64,000 nucleotides of DNA from Tessaracoccus rhinocerotis (lineage in GTDB: Bacteria; Actinomycetota; Actinomycetes; Propionibacteriales; Propionibacteriaceae): assembly GCF_007197885.1 (NCBI RefSeq), contig NZ_VKKG01000001.1:248001-312000 (forward strand), written 5' to 3'. Shown here one piece after another: positions 18,247 through 27,334 of this stretch. Position numbers and translations under genes: made by a program. A model generated the notes under the pieces. That model was given only the letters and a program-made list of their open reading frames with translations. It had not been told where the DNA came from and did not search any database. How positions within the stretch are numbered: position 1 is the stretch's first letter; each line of letters begins with the position of its first letter.

Positions 18247-19001
18247 AGTCTCCCCTTCAGCCCGGCGTCGCGGCTGCGCCAGTCCGGCAGCATGGCCGTG
18301 AGGTGCTGCTTGAACGCGGGACCGTGGTTGGCCTCCAGCAGGTGACCGAGTTCGTGCACCACGACGTACTCGAGCTCCGTCTGGGGCCGCTCGGCCAGTG
18401 CCACGTTGAACGACATCCGACCCGTGACGTGGTTGCAGCTCCCCCAGCGGGACCGCATGCGCGCGAGCCGCACGTGGCTGGGACGGCGCCCGACGTAGGG
18501 CGAGTGGACGTCAAGGAAGTGCTCCACGGCAGGGAGGAGCTCCCTGCGGTGCAGCGCAGTCAGGGCACGTCGTGCCGCCTCCTCGTCGCCGTCGGGCCGG
18601 ACGATGTGGATGCGGCCGTCCTCGACGTGCGCCGTGGAACGGCCGCCGTCGCTCACCACCAGTTCGCGCCACTGCCCCCACAACCTGGCACGTCCCCCGG
18701 AAACCAGCCGCTCCGGCACGTTCATCCGGGCCCGGGTCTGGGCCTCCACGACCCACTCGAGGTTGCGGGCCACGAAGGCCGCGATCTCGGCCTCGTCGGC
18801 GTGGTGCGGAGCGGACAGTTGGACGCTGGCATCTCGCGGGTCCACGCGCATCCGCAGGTTCTTCATCCGCTTGCGCGTCACGAACACCTCGACGCCGGAG
18901 GTCCGCAGGAGATGGCGGGAACCGGTGCGGGGCATGTCTGAAATGCTATGCCACCGCTTCGGGGACTCCAAGGTGTCGCGGGCGGTCTCGTAGTTGGCCA
19001 T
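18243..19001 (-). CDS. M48-type (YgjP-like, DUF45) metallopeptidase
   Basis: A cytoplasmic zinc metallopeptidase-like protein of 252 residues. The metal site is VVHELGHLLEANHG near residue 210, with HExxH and a downstream His. The family's N-terminal RKRMKNLRMRVDP strand and the RWGSC motif (MRSRWGSCNHVTGRMSFN) identify the YgjP/DUF45 branch. The ATG at 19001 has GGAGAAG just upstream; extending to 19151 adds a low-complexity tail. It is translationally coupled to the next gene. It diverges from the dehydrogenase at 19121, with 119 bases of shared upstream region. Physiological target unknown. Confidence 0.85.
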   Translation of the reverse strand: MANYETARDTLESPKRWHSISDMPRTGSRHLLRTSGVEVFVTRKRMKNLRMRVDPRDASVQLSAPHHADEAEIAAFVARNLEWVVEAQTRARMNVPERLVSGGRARLWGQWRELVVSDGGRSTAHVEDGRIHIVRPDGDEEAARRALTALHRRELLPAVEHFLDVHSPYVGRRPSHVRLARMRSRWGSCNHVTGRMSFNVALAERPQTELEYVVVHELGHLLEANHGPAFKQHLTAMLPDWRSRDAGLKGRL

Positions 19002-19003
19002 GA

Positions 19004-20062
<1,059 letters not shown>

Positions 20063-20106
20063 ACCATCGGTTCGGGGTCTCGGACGTAGGTCGATATGGT
20101 GCGGGA

Positions 20107-20802
20107 GTGACACCTGTTCAGACGGCTCGAGGCGGGGAGTTCCGGGCAGGTCTCCGGATCGCACTGCCCGCCATCTTCGGCACCGCCCCGATGGGAATGG
20201 CCTTCGGCGTGCTCATCGTCCAGGCAGGACTGGAGTGGTGGTGGGGTCCGGTGTTCGCGGCGGTGATCTTCGCCGGCTCGCTGGAGTTCCTGGTGCTGGG
20301 CCTGGTGACCGCAACCGCGCCGCTCGCCACCATCGCGGGCACAGCCTTCCTGGTCAACTTCCGGCACGCGTTCTACGCGCTCTCGTTCCCGCTCCACCGC
20401 GTGCAGGGCCGGGGGCGGCGCGCGTACAGCACGTTCGCCCTGACCGACGAGGCGTGGGCCCTGACGTCGTCGTCGGTGGCGCAGGGCTGGTCCAGCCGCC
20501 GGATCTTTGCGCTGCAGTCGACGTTCCACCTCGCGTGGGTGTCCTCGGTCACCGTCGGTGGCCTGGCCGGCAACCTGATCCCTGACAGCGTCGTGGGCCT
20601 GGACTTCGCGATGTCGGCCTTCTTCCTGGTGCTGGCGCTGGAGGCGTTCGTCGTGCGCCGCTCCGCCCCGCTGCCGATAGTGGCGCTGGTGTGCTCACTG
20701 GTCTCCCACCTGCTGTTCGGGGACGGGATGCTCCCGGCGGCGATGGGCTCGTTCATCTTCCTCGTCATCCTGGACTTCTACGCACGGAGGCGTCGTGCCT
20801 GA
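20107..20802 (+). CDS. azlC: AzlC family branched-chain amino acid exporter subunit
   Basis: Large subunit of the AzlCD (YgaZH-type) exporter for branched-chain amino acids, 231 residues with about six to seven membrane segments. The family block GMAFGVLIVQAGLEWWWGPVFAAVIFAGSLEF (key words GMAFG and FAGSLEF) and FLVNFRHAFYALSF are clear. The GTG at 20107 is used because upstream sequence is an Arg-rich overhang from the previous gene. It overlaps azlD by 8 bases, a typical two-subunit arrangement. A YgaZ-like role in valine export is known for the family. Confidence 0.9.
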   Translation: MTPVQTARGGEFRAGLRIALPAIFGTAPMGMAFGVLIVQAGLEWWWGPVFAAVIFAGSLEFLVLGLVTATAPLATIAGTAFLVNFRHAFYALSFPLHRVQGRGRRAYSTFALTDEAWALTSSSVAQGWSSRRIFALQSTFHLAWVSSVTVGGLAGNLIPDSVVGLDFAMSAFFLVLALEAFVVRRSAPLPIVALVCSLVSHLLFGDGMLPAAMGSFIFLVILDFYARRRRA

Positions 20803-21121
20803 CTGGCCCTACATCCTCGCCGCGGTGCTGGTGAGCGCCGCCATCACCTGGGCGCTGCGAGCGCTGCCGTTCCTGTTCATCAGTCGGCTTCGAGAGAGCG
20901 AGCTGCTGCCCCACCTGGCAGCGGTGATGCCCGTCGGGATCATGACGATCCTCGTGTTCTACACCCTGCGCAACACCGACGTCGGCACCAATCCGGCAAC
21001 CCTCGCCGTCGCCGCAGGGCTGGCCGTGACGGGTGCGCTGCACCTGTGGCGACGCAACGCGGTCCTCAGCGTGCTCGGCGGAACCGGCGTCCACGTGTTG
21101 ATAATGTCAATCAGTAGTTGA
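20795..21121 (+). CDS. azlD: AzlD family branched-chain amino acid exporter subunit
   Basis: Small subunit of AzlCD, 108 residues with three or four membrane segments. The start (DWPYILAAVLVSAAITWALRALPF) and the block PVGIMTILVFYTLR match the family. The GTG at 20795 lies 5 bases after GGAGG and inside the end of azlC, so the two are translated together. With the livJHMGF importer at 35.8-40.5 kb, the cell has both import and export routes for these amino acids. Confidence 0.88.
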   Translation: MPDWPYILAAVLVSAAITWALRALPFLFISRLRESELLPHLAAVMPVGIMTILVFYTLRNTDVGTNPATLAVAAGLAVTGALHLWRRNAVLSVLGGTGVHVLIMSISS

Positions 21122-21148
21122 CAAACTATGCAGAATTCCGGCAAAGTA

Positions 21149-21188
21149 GGTTAATTTGCCTTCTCGATTGGGTGAACTCAGGGTTAAC
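21149..21188 (-). promoter_or_regulatory. PHO-box-like direct repeats before the phosphate transporter
   Basis: GGTGAAC (21171-21177) and GGTTAAC (21182-21188) are 7-bp direct repeats with an 11-bp period; a third, weaker GGTTAAT lies exactly two periods upstream (21149). On the other strand they read GTTCACC and GTTAACC, which match the PhoP-binding repeats known from actinomycetes. A TTGACA -35-like word is at 21118-21123, but I cannot place a matching -10 with confidence. Binding close to the start would fit repression or modulation by PhoP. Confidence 0.6.
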
Positions 21189-21205
21189 GATGCACACTAT
21201 TGTGC

Positions 21206-22492
21206 GTGACCCCGGAACTGTTGATCCTGTCCCTGGTCGTCGTCACGGCACTCGCGTTCGACTTCACGAACGGCTTCCATGACACGGGCAATGCGATGGC
21301 TACCTCCATCGCGACGAAGGCTCTGAAGCCCAAGTCTGCGGTGACCCTCTCCGCGATCCTGAACCTGATAGGCGCGTTCCTGTCCGTGGAGGTGGCACTG
21401 ACCGTCACCAACGCCGTCGTGAACATCCAGGACGCCTCGGGCGCCCCCAAGCCGGAACTGATCGGCGACGGTGGGCTCGCGCTCCTGCTGATCATCCTGG
21501 CCGGCCTGGTGGGGGCCATCGTATGGAACCTCCTGACCTGGCTGCTGGGCCTGCCGTCCAGCTCCTCCCACGCCCTCTTCGGCGGCCTCGTCGGAGCGAC
21601 GATGGCCGGCCTCGGGGTCGAGGGCGTCAAGTGGGTCGGGGACGGCACGAAGCTCGACGGCGTTGTCGGAAAGGTACTGCTGCCCGCCTTGGTCTCCCCC
21701 GCCATCGCGATCGCCGTCGCCTCCGTCGGCACCTGGCTGGTGTTCCGACTCACGAAGGGCGTCGCGAACAAGTACCGCGAGTCCGGCTTCCGCTGGGGCC
21801 AGATCGGTTCCGCGTCACTGGTGTCCCTGGCCCACGGCACCAACGACGCACAGAAGACCATGGGCGTGATCACCCTCGCCCTGATCGCCTCCGGTCACTG
21901 GACGGACCTCACTGCGGTCCCGTTCTGGGTGAAGTTCACCTGTGCCGCGGCCATCGCCGCCGGCACCTACATCGGGGGGTGGCGCATCATCCGCACCCTC
22001 GGCAAGGGCCTCGTGGAGATCTCCGCTCCCCAGGGCATGGCGGCCGAGTCGTCCTCCGCGGCGGTCATCCTTGCCTCGAGCCACATGGGCTTCGCACTGT
22101 CCACCACGCACGTGGCAACCGGCTCCATCCTCGGCTCTGGTGTCGGCAAGCGCGGCGCCAAGGTGAACTGGCGGATCGCCGGCCGCATGGCCATGGCGTG
22201 GCTCATCACCCTTCCCTCCGCGGGGCTGGTCGGCGCCGTGATGTGGTTCCTCGGCCACTCCATCGGTGGCGTCTACGGCGCCCTGGTGATCTTCGCGATC
22301 CTGCTCGCCGCCGCTGGCTGGATGTACGCACACTCGAAGCGGACCCGGGTTGACCACAACAACGTCAACGACGACTGGGCCGACCAGATCGCAGCCGTGC
22401 CCGACAAGCCGATGGTCTCCGGACCCAGGAAGAAGTCGAAGAAGAAGGCCAGGAAGAAGAAGGCGGCCAAGAAGCTGAAGGCGGAACTGTGA
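21206..22492 (+). CDS. pit: Inorganic phosphate transporter, PiT family
   Basis: Low-affinity phosphate permease that takes up metal-phosphate with protons, 428 residues with about ten membrane segments. The duplicated PiT signatures are seen: FDFTNGFHDTGNAMATSIAT near residue 17, and SLAHGTNDAQKTMGVITLAL near residue 205, each with the conserved Asp/Asn-rich loop. The C-terminus is very Lys-rich (KKSKKKARKKKAAKK), probably cytoplasmic. The GTG at 21206 gives the best start; a TTG two codons earlier is possible, and neither has a ribosome binding site. Confidence 0.93.
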   Translation: MTPELLILSLVVVTALAFDFTNGFHDTGNAMATSIATKALKPKSAVTLSAILNLIGAFLSVEVALTVTNAVVNIQDASGAPKPELIGDGGLALLLIILAGLVGAIVWNLLTWLLGLPSSSSHALFGGLVGATMAGLGVEGVKWVGDGTKLDGVVGKVLLPALVSPAIAIAVASVGTWLVFRLTKGVANKYRESGFRWGQIGSASLVSLAHGTNDAQKTMGVITLALIASGHWTDLTAVPFWVKFTCAAAIAAGTYIGGWRIIRTLGKGLVEISAPQGMAAESSSAAVILASSHMGFALSTTHVATGSILGSGVGKRGAKVNWRIAGRMAMAWLITLPSAGLVGAVMWFLGHSIGGVYGALVIFAILLAAAGWMYAHSKRTRVDHNNVNDDWADQIAAVPDKPMVSGPRKKSKKKARKKKAAKKLKAEL

Positions 22493-22779
22493 ACATCTTC
22501 CTCAACCTCCTCGAGGGCGCCTGGCACGTCCTGCTCGCCGGACTCATCCTGGGCGCCGGGCTGCCCGCCCTCTTCGCGCTCGGTATCCGCGCCCTCTCCT
22601 ACGGGGCCGACGACGGGCAGAAGGACTCAGACCACAAGCCCCATCCCGGCATGCGCGTGCTGGCCTACGCCTGCTTCGCCGTCGTCCTGGCCGCCATCGG
22701 ACTCGGCATCGGCGTGATCGTCGCCGGAGGGTTCGGACTCGAGGTCCAGCTGGGCTGGCCGCTGTTCGTCAGGGAGTAG
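22489..22779 (+). CDS. Small membrane protein coupled to the phosphate transporter
   Basis: A 96-residue protein with two membrane segments (HVLLAGLILGAGLPALFALG and VLAYACFAVVLAAIGLGIGVIV) joined by a charged loop (YGADDGQKDSDHKPHPG). Its GTG overlaps the pit stop codon as GTGA, so it is translated with the transporter. Small partners of this kind follow pit in many actinobacteria, but I know no established function. It converges on the next gene with only six bases between them. Confidence 0.75.
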   Translation: MNIFLNLLEGAWHVLLAGLILGAGLPALFALGIRALSYGADDGQKDSDHKPHPGMRVLAYACFAVVLAAIGLGIGVIVAGGFGLEVQLGWPLFVRE

Positions 22780-22785
22780 CCGGGA

Positions 22786-23151
22786 TCACCCGGCCTCGGG
22801 GAGCGGCGTCTGCTGGTAGAGCGCCAGCCGCCACTGGTCGCCCGTCCGCGTGTAGACGCTCGACATGAGCGCGCGGAACTCGCCGTCCTCCCGGCTCGCG
22901 GCACCCGTGTAGACCAGGATCGCCGAGCGCTCGTCCAGCTCGACGAGGCGCGGCTCCTCGATGCTGTACTCGCGCCACGGGGGCGCCTTGTCGAGTGAGG
23001 CGGCCACGGCTTCACGGTCCAGCACCATGCCGTTGGCGAGCACCATCACAGCTGTCGGTGTCATGATCCGGCCGTAGAACTCGCCACCGGTGCCGCTGCA
23101 CAGTGAGTCCCAGCCCCGGCGTTCGAGCTGCAACAGTTCGTCGATGTCCAT
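22786..23151 (-). CDS. DUF4440 / NTF2-like protein
   Basis: A small cone-fold protein of 121 residues from the NTF2-like superfamily (DUF4440 branch). The start LLQLERRGWDSLCSGTGGEFYGRIMTPTAVMV and the ending VYTRTGDQWRLALYQQTP are typical, with Trp and Tyr residues lining a ligand pocket. The ATG at 23151 gives the usual family start. An ATG at 23181 has AAAGGG upstream and would add ten residues, so the start is uncertain. No ligand or enzymatic role can be deduced. Confidence 0.75.
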   Translation of the reverse strand: MDIDELLQLERRGWDSLCSGTGGEFYGRIMTPTAVMVLANGMVLDREAVAASLDKAPPWREYSIEEPRLVELDERSAILVYTGAASREDGEFRALMSSVYTRTGDQWRLALYQQTPLPEAG

Positions 23152-23216
23152 GCTCGACACCATAGTTGCGGGCCACGTCATGTGCGTGCCCTTTATCCGG
23201 GCGCCCGGGGAACGAC

Positions 23217-23263
23217 AAAGGCCCGAACCAATTCACTGAGCGTGGTGAACCGTTCGGGCCCTT
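23217..23263 (-). terminator. Terminator of tRNA-Ala
   Basis: Just downstream of the tRNA on the minus strand, AAGGGCCCGAAC pairs with GTTCGGGCCTTT, with a smaller TTCAC/GTGAA stem inside the loop. The stem ends in a T-rich CTTTGTC. Confidence 0.8.
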
Positions 23264-23272
23264 CATCCGGGG

Positions 23273-23345
23273 TGGAGCTAAGGGGATTCGAACCCCTGAC
23301 CTCTTCCATGCCATGGAAGCGCGCTACCAACTGCGCCATAGCCCC
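23273..23345 (-). tRNA. tRNA-Ala (anticodon GGC)
   Basis: A complete 73-base cloverleaf. The acceptor arm is GGGGCTA with TAGCTCC (one G-T pair) and discriminator A. The D arm is GCGC...GCGC with loop AGTTGGTA. The anticodon stem CTTCC/GGAAG closes loop ATGGCAT, giving anticodon GGC, which reads GCC, the dominant alanine codon in this GC-rich genome. The T arm contains GGTTCGAATCC. CCA is not encoded. It ends in its own terminator. Confidence 0.97.
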
Positions 23346-23403
23346 AGTTCCCGCTACCAGCGGGGCTTCGCAATGTTATCGCAAAGCCGAGCCCCGACGC
23401 CAA

Positions 23404-25002
23404 TCAACCCTCGGCCACGAGCTCCCGCAGCAGCCCCACCACGTCCTGGGGACGGTACGAGTGGGAGAACTTCGCCACCGGCACGTGGGCGCGGCGCAGG
23501 ACGGCCTGCGCGGACTCGCCCACAGCGACAACGGGAACGTCGGAGTTCCAGCCCAGCAGTTCCCCCACGGCGAGCGCGTTGGACCCTGAAGCGATGATGA
23601 CGGCGTCGTAGAGGCCGGCGTGCCACGCTTCGGCCACCTCGGGCGGCGCGCTGGGCAGCGTCTCCATCGTGTAGACGGGCACGAGGTGCGTGGTGTAGCC
23701 CTTGCGCTGCAGCTTCGCGAGGAAGCTGGGGGCCAGCAGGGCCGAGCCGGGGACGTAGACGGTGCCGGTGCCGTCGGGCCAGACATCGAGCAGCGCGTTC
23801 ACGCCGGCGGCCTTCTCGGGGACGAGTTCGACGTCGTAGCCCATCGATTCGAGGGCATCAGCGGTGCCGGGTCCGACCGCGGCGATCCTGGCCTCCCGCG
23901 GCAGTGTCCAGCCGAGCTCGCGGATGGAGGCCACGGCCCGGGTGGAGGTGAACACGATCCAGTCGGCCCCGTCGAGGGTGCTGCTCACGTTCAGCAGCTC
24001 GCGTGTCTGGAGGGGGACGGCGTCCACCTGGAGTCCCGCGGAGCGCAGCCCCACGGACATGCGACCCTCCTCACGGGCGACGAGCACCCGCATCTCGGTG
24101 ACGTCGGAGAGGCGGCGCTTCTCGGGCGGGGCGGGTTGGGGCTTGGGGTCGCGACCGATCTCCTCCACGCCGCGGCTGCGCAGCAGCCCCGCAAGGCGGT
24201 GTCCGGTGCGCACCGCGTGGAACTCCGAGGTGGGCATGCCCAGCGTCAGCGACACGACGGGACTCCCGTCGAGCGGAAATACGTCGGCACGCAGCGACAG
24301 CACGCCTTGGCGATGGGCACGCACTCCGAGTACGGCTTGGTCGGAGAGGTCGAGCGACTCCTGGACGGCGCGCTCGGCGGCGACGCAGATCCTGGTGTCA
24401 GGGTCGTCGAACTCTGCCAGGACCTCGATGATGTCCTTGTCGTCCTGGCGGCACTCGTAGCCGAGCGCACCCTGCCCGGCGGTGGGTGGCGTCTCCAGTC
24501 GTTGGGTGATCTCCTCGGCGCGCTCCAGGTAGTCGACGTCGGCCGCACCGCAGAGCACGCCGTCGAGCTCGCCAGCCGCCACGCGGTCGAGGCACTCGGC
24601 AAGGTTCGGCTTGATGTCCTCGTACTGGATGCCGGGACGCAGCCGCGTCAGCTTGGCCCGACGCAGCGGCGTGGCCGTTGCGACGCGGGCGCCGTCGGGC
24701 AGCGCAGAGATGGTCATGCCGTCGCGGCCGACGAACACGTCACGTCGGTCACCGCGGACCGGGACGGCAGCGAGCTCGGTGCCGGGCACCTTGCCTTCGG
24801 GAAGGCGGTTGATGCGGTGGATCACCACGTCGAAGTCGTCTCGGAGCAGCCCCAGCCGCAGCTGGCCGATGCTCTCGAAGTCCCCGACGTTGGGGAGCCT
24901 GAAGATCTCGACCTCGTGGCCGCGTTCCTCGAGTTGCTCGATGAGCGCCTCCGCGCGCAGCATCGCAAGGGTGGAGTCCTTCGTACCAAGCCTGATTCTC
25001 AC
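23404..25002 (-). CDS. HemC-like/HemD fusion paralogue lacking HemC catalytic residues
   Basis: A 532-residue relative of the hydroxymethylbilane synthase-uroporphyrinogen III synthase fusion at 27331-28998. Residues 1-300 keep the HemC length and order, but key sites are changed. The TRGS cofactor/substrate loop reads TKDS, HSYKDLP reads HRINRLP (Lys and catalytic Asp lost), and DIRGNVGTRL reads DIKPNLAECL. The GGGCAAPIG cysteine that carries the dipyrromethane cofactor is replaced within SDQAVLGV. The C-terminal HemD-like domain (about 305-532; IVFTSTRAV, IAAVGPGTADAL) looks intact. So it is probably a HemD enzyme with a dead HemC domain, or a regulator. The GTG at 25002 follows GGTGGCAAG. 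It trails hemL by 71 bases. Confidence 0.85.
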   Translation of the reverse strand: MRIRLGTKDSTLAMLRAEALIEQLEERGHEVEIFRLPNVGDFESIGQLRLGLLRDDFDVVIHRINRLPEGKVPGTELAAVPVRGDRRDVFVGRDGMTISALPDGARVATATPLRRAKLTRLRPGIQYEDIKPNLAECLDRVAAGELDGVLCGAADVDYLERAEEITQRLETPPTAGQGALGYECRQDDKDIIEVLAEFDDPDTRICVAAERAVQESLDLSDQAVLGVRAHRQGVLSLRADVFPLDGSPVVSLTLGMPTSEFHAVRTGHRLAGLLRSRGVEEIGRDPKPQPAPPEKRRLSDVTEMRVLVAREEGRMSVGLRSAGLQVDAVPLQTRELLNVSSTLDGADWIVFTSTRAVASIRELGWTLPREARIAAVGPGTADALESMGYDVELVPEKAAGVNALLDVWPDGTGTVYVPGSALLAPSFLAKLQRKGYTTHLVPVYTMETLPSAPPEVAEAWHAGLYDAVIIASGSNALAVGELLGWNSDVPVVAVGESAQAVLRRAHVPVAKFSHSYRPQDVVGLLRELVAEG

Positions 25003-25073
25003 CTTGCCACCATATCCACTCGGCGCCCACGGTGCGGACAGGGGGACTGACCGGGCCCAGGGGCGGCGTCGCG

Positions 25074-26384
25074 CTACCCGACGGCAGCCGCCCGCGCCGC
25101 GGCCGGGAGTGCCGCCACGACGCGGTCCAGGACGGCATCGTCGTGCGCCGCGGACAGGAACCAGGCCTCGAAGGCGGACGGTGGCAGGGCCACGCCCGAG
25201 TCGAGCATGGAGTGGAAGAACCGTCCGAACGCGGCGGTGTCCTGGGCCTTCGCGTCCGTGTAGTTGGCGACGGGCCGGTCGCGGAAGAAGACGGAGAAGA
25301 GGCTGCCTGCGCGCTGGATGACGTGCGGCACGCCCGCAGCCGAGAGCTCAGCACCGACGGCCTGTTGCAGCCGGAGCGAGGCCTTGTCGACGTGCTCGTA
25401 GACGGCCGCGTCGGCCAACTGCAGCGTGGCGATCCCGGCCGCCGTGGCCAAGGGGTTCCCGGACAGGGTCCCTGCTTGGTAGACGGGCCCGACGGGGGCG
25501 AGCAGTTCCATCAACTGCGCGCGGCCGCCCAGGGCGGCCAGCGGCATCCCGCCGCCCACGACCTTCCCGAAGGCAAACAGGTCTGGGGTCCAGGCAGGCT
25601 CGGTGGTGCCCGCCTCGAGGCCCCACCAGCCTGCGGGCCCCACGCGGAAGCCGGTCAGCACCTCGTCGAGGATCATCAGCGCGCCATGGTGGGCGGTGAG
25701 CGCCCTGATCTCGGCGTTGAACCCGTCCGACGGCGCCACCACACCCATGTTCGCCGCAGCGGCCTCGGTGATCACGGCGGCAACCCGGTCCCCCAGCTCG
25801 GCGAACGTGGCCCGGAGCGCCTCGAGGTCGTTGTACTCGAGGACGACGGTGTCCGCCGTGGCCGCGGCGGTGACGCCCGCGGACCCCGGCAGGCCCTGGG
25901 TCGCCACGCCTGATCCCGCGGCGGCGAGCAGCGCGTCGCTGTGGCCGTGGTAGCAGCCGGCGAACTTGATGACCACGTCGCGGCCGGTGGCGCCACGGGC
26001 CAGGCGGATGGCGGTCATGGTGGCTTCGGTGCCGGTGGACACGAAGCGAACCCGTTCCGCGGCGGGGACGCGCGAGCGAACCAGCTCGGCGAGGGTGACC
26101 TCGGCCCGCGTCGGGGCACCGAAGGAGAGTCCCCGAGCGGCAGCCGCCTGGACGGCCGCAACCACCTCGGGGTGGGCGTGGCCGAGCAACGCGGGCCCCC
26201 ACGAGCAGACCAGGTCCACGTAGGTGCGGCCGTCCTCGCCGTGCACGAACGCGCCGTCGGCCGACTGGACGAACACCGGCGAGCCGCCGACCGCCCCGAA
26301 GGCCCGCACCGGGGACGAGACGCCACCGGGGATCACGGCGGCTGCCTGCGCCATCAGCCGGTCGTTCACGTTCAATTCAGCCAT
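25074..26384 (-). CDS. hemL: Glutamate-1-semialdehyde 2,1-aminomutase
   Basis: PLP enzyme that converts glutamate-1-semialdehyde to 5-aminolevulinate, the second step of the C5 heme pathway, 436 residues. The motif [17 protein letters not shown] marks the start, [17 protein letters not shown] the cofactor phosphate region and [12 protein letters not shown] the aspartate that pairs with [15 protein letters not shown] contains the Schiff-base lysine. Its start overlaps the end of hemB by 13 bases, so it belongs to the hemE-hemY-hemCD-hemB-hemL unit. Its substrate is supplied by HemA, coded on the other side of the divergent hem promoter. Confidence 0.96.
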   Translation of the reverse strand: MAELNVNDRLMAQAAAVIPGGVSSPVRAFGAVGGSPVFVQSADGAFVHGEDGRTYVDLVCSWGPALLGHAHPEVVAAVQAAAARGLSFGAPTRAEVTLAELVRSRVPAAERVRFVSTGTEATMTAIRLARGATGRDVVIKFAGCYHGHSDALLAAAGSGVATQGLPGSAGVTAAATADTVVLEYNDLEALRATFAELGDRVAAVITEAAAANMGVVAPSDGFNAEIRALTAHHGALMILDEVLTGFRVGPAGWWGLEAGTTEPAWTPDLFAFGKVVGGGMPLAALGGRAQLMELLAPVGPVYQAGTLSGNPLATAAGIATLQLADAAVYEHVDKASLRLQQAVGAELSAAGVPHVIQRAGSLFSVFFRDRPVANYTDAKAQDTAAFGRFFHSMLDSGVALPPSAFEAWFLSAAHDDAVLDRVVAALPAAARAAAVG

Positions 26385-27334
26385 GCGGCCAGCTCCTCTG
26401 CGTAGTAGGTCAGGACGATGTCGGCGCCCGCACGCATGATGGCGGTGACGGACTCCCGCACCGCGGCCTCCCTGTCTATCCAGCCCTGCTGGGCCGCCGC
26501 CTCGATCATCGAGTACTCGCCGGAGACCTGGTAGGCGGCCACGGGGACGTCGGAGACCTCGGCGACGTCGGACAGGACGTCGAGGTAGTGGCTGGCGGGC
26601 TTGACCATCACCATGTCGGCGCCCTCGGCCAGGTCGAGGATCGCCTCCCGCATGCCCTCGCGGCGGTTGGCCGGGTCCTGCTGGTACGTGCGGCGGTCGC
26701 CCTGCAGCGAGGACGCGACCGCCTCGCGGAAGGGCCCGTAGAAGGCGGAGGCGTACTTGGCCGAGTAGGCCAGCACGGAGACGTCGGTGAAGCCGTCGCC
26801 GTCGAGCGCGTCGCGGATGGCGAGCACCTGCCGGTCCATCATCCCCGACGGCGCCACCACGTGCGCGCCGGCCCGCGCCTGCGCGAGCGCCATCTCCCGG
26901 TAGGCGGCCACGGTGGCATCGTTGTCCACCAGGCCGGCGGCGTCGAGGAGGCCGCAGTGGCCGTGGTCGGTGAACTCGTCGAGGCAGGTGTCGGCCATCA
27001 CGACGATGTCGTCGCCGACCCGTTCCCGTACCGCCGCGATCCCCCGCTGCAGGATCCCGTCGGGCGAGAACCCGGCCGAGCCGATGGCGTCCTTGTCGGC
27101 CTCCTCCGGGACGCCGAAGAGCATGATCCCGCCGAGGCCGGCGTCGACGGCGCGTGCAGCGACGTCGCCGATGCCCGACAGCGGGTGCCTGCTGACGCCG
27201 GGCATGGAGGAGATGGGCGCCCCGGTCGCGCCGACGAACACCGGCAGCACGAGTTGGCGGGCGTGGACCCGGGTCTCGCGGACGAGTTCACGCATGGCGC
27301 CGGTGGTGCGCAGTCTGCGGGGGCGGTGGGTCAT
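26372..27334 (-). CDS. hemB: Delta-aminolevulinic acid dehydratase (porphobilinogen synthase)
   Basis: Condenses two 5-aminolevulinate molecules to porphobilinogen, 320 residues. The two Schiff-base lysines lie in [18 protein letters not shown] and ADMVMVKPA. The metal loop is [14 protein letters not shown], which keeps two of the three zinc cysteines and has Asp at the middle position; mixed or magnesium-dependent activity is therefore possible. The gene overlaps hemCD upstream (ATGA) and hemL downstream. Confidence 0.96.
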   Translation of the reverse strand: MTHRPRRLRTTGAMRELVRETRVHARQLVLPVFVGATGAPISSMPGVSRHPLSGIGDVAARAVDAGLGGIMLFGVPEEADKDAIGSAGFSPDGILQRGIAAVRERVGDDIVVMADTCLDEFTDHGHCGLLDAAGLVDNDATVAAYREMALAQARAGAHVVAPSGMMDRQVLAIRDALDGDGFTDVSVLAYSAKYASAFYGPFREAVASSLQGDRRTYQQDPANRREGMREAILDLAEGADMVMVKPASHYLDVLSDVAEVSDVPVAAYQVSGEYSMIEAAAQQGWIDREAAVRESVTAIMRAGADIVLTYYAEELAAWLN

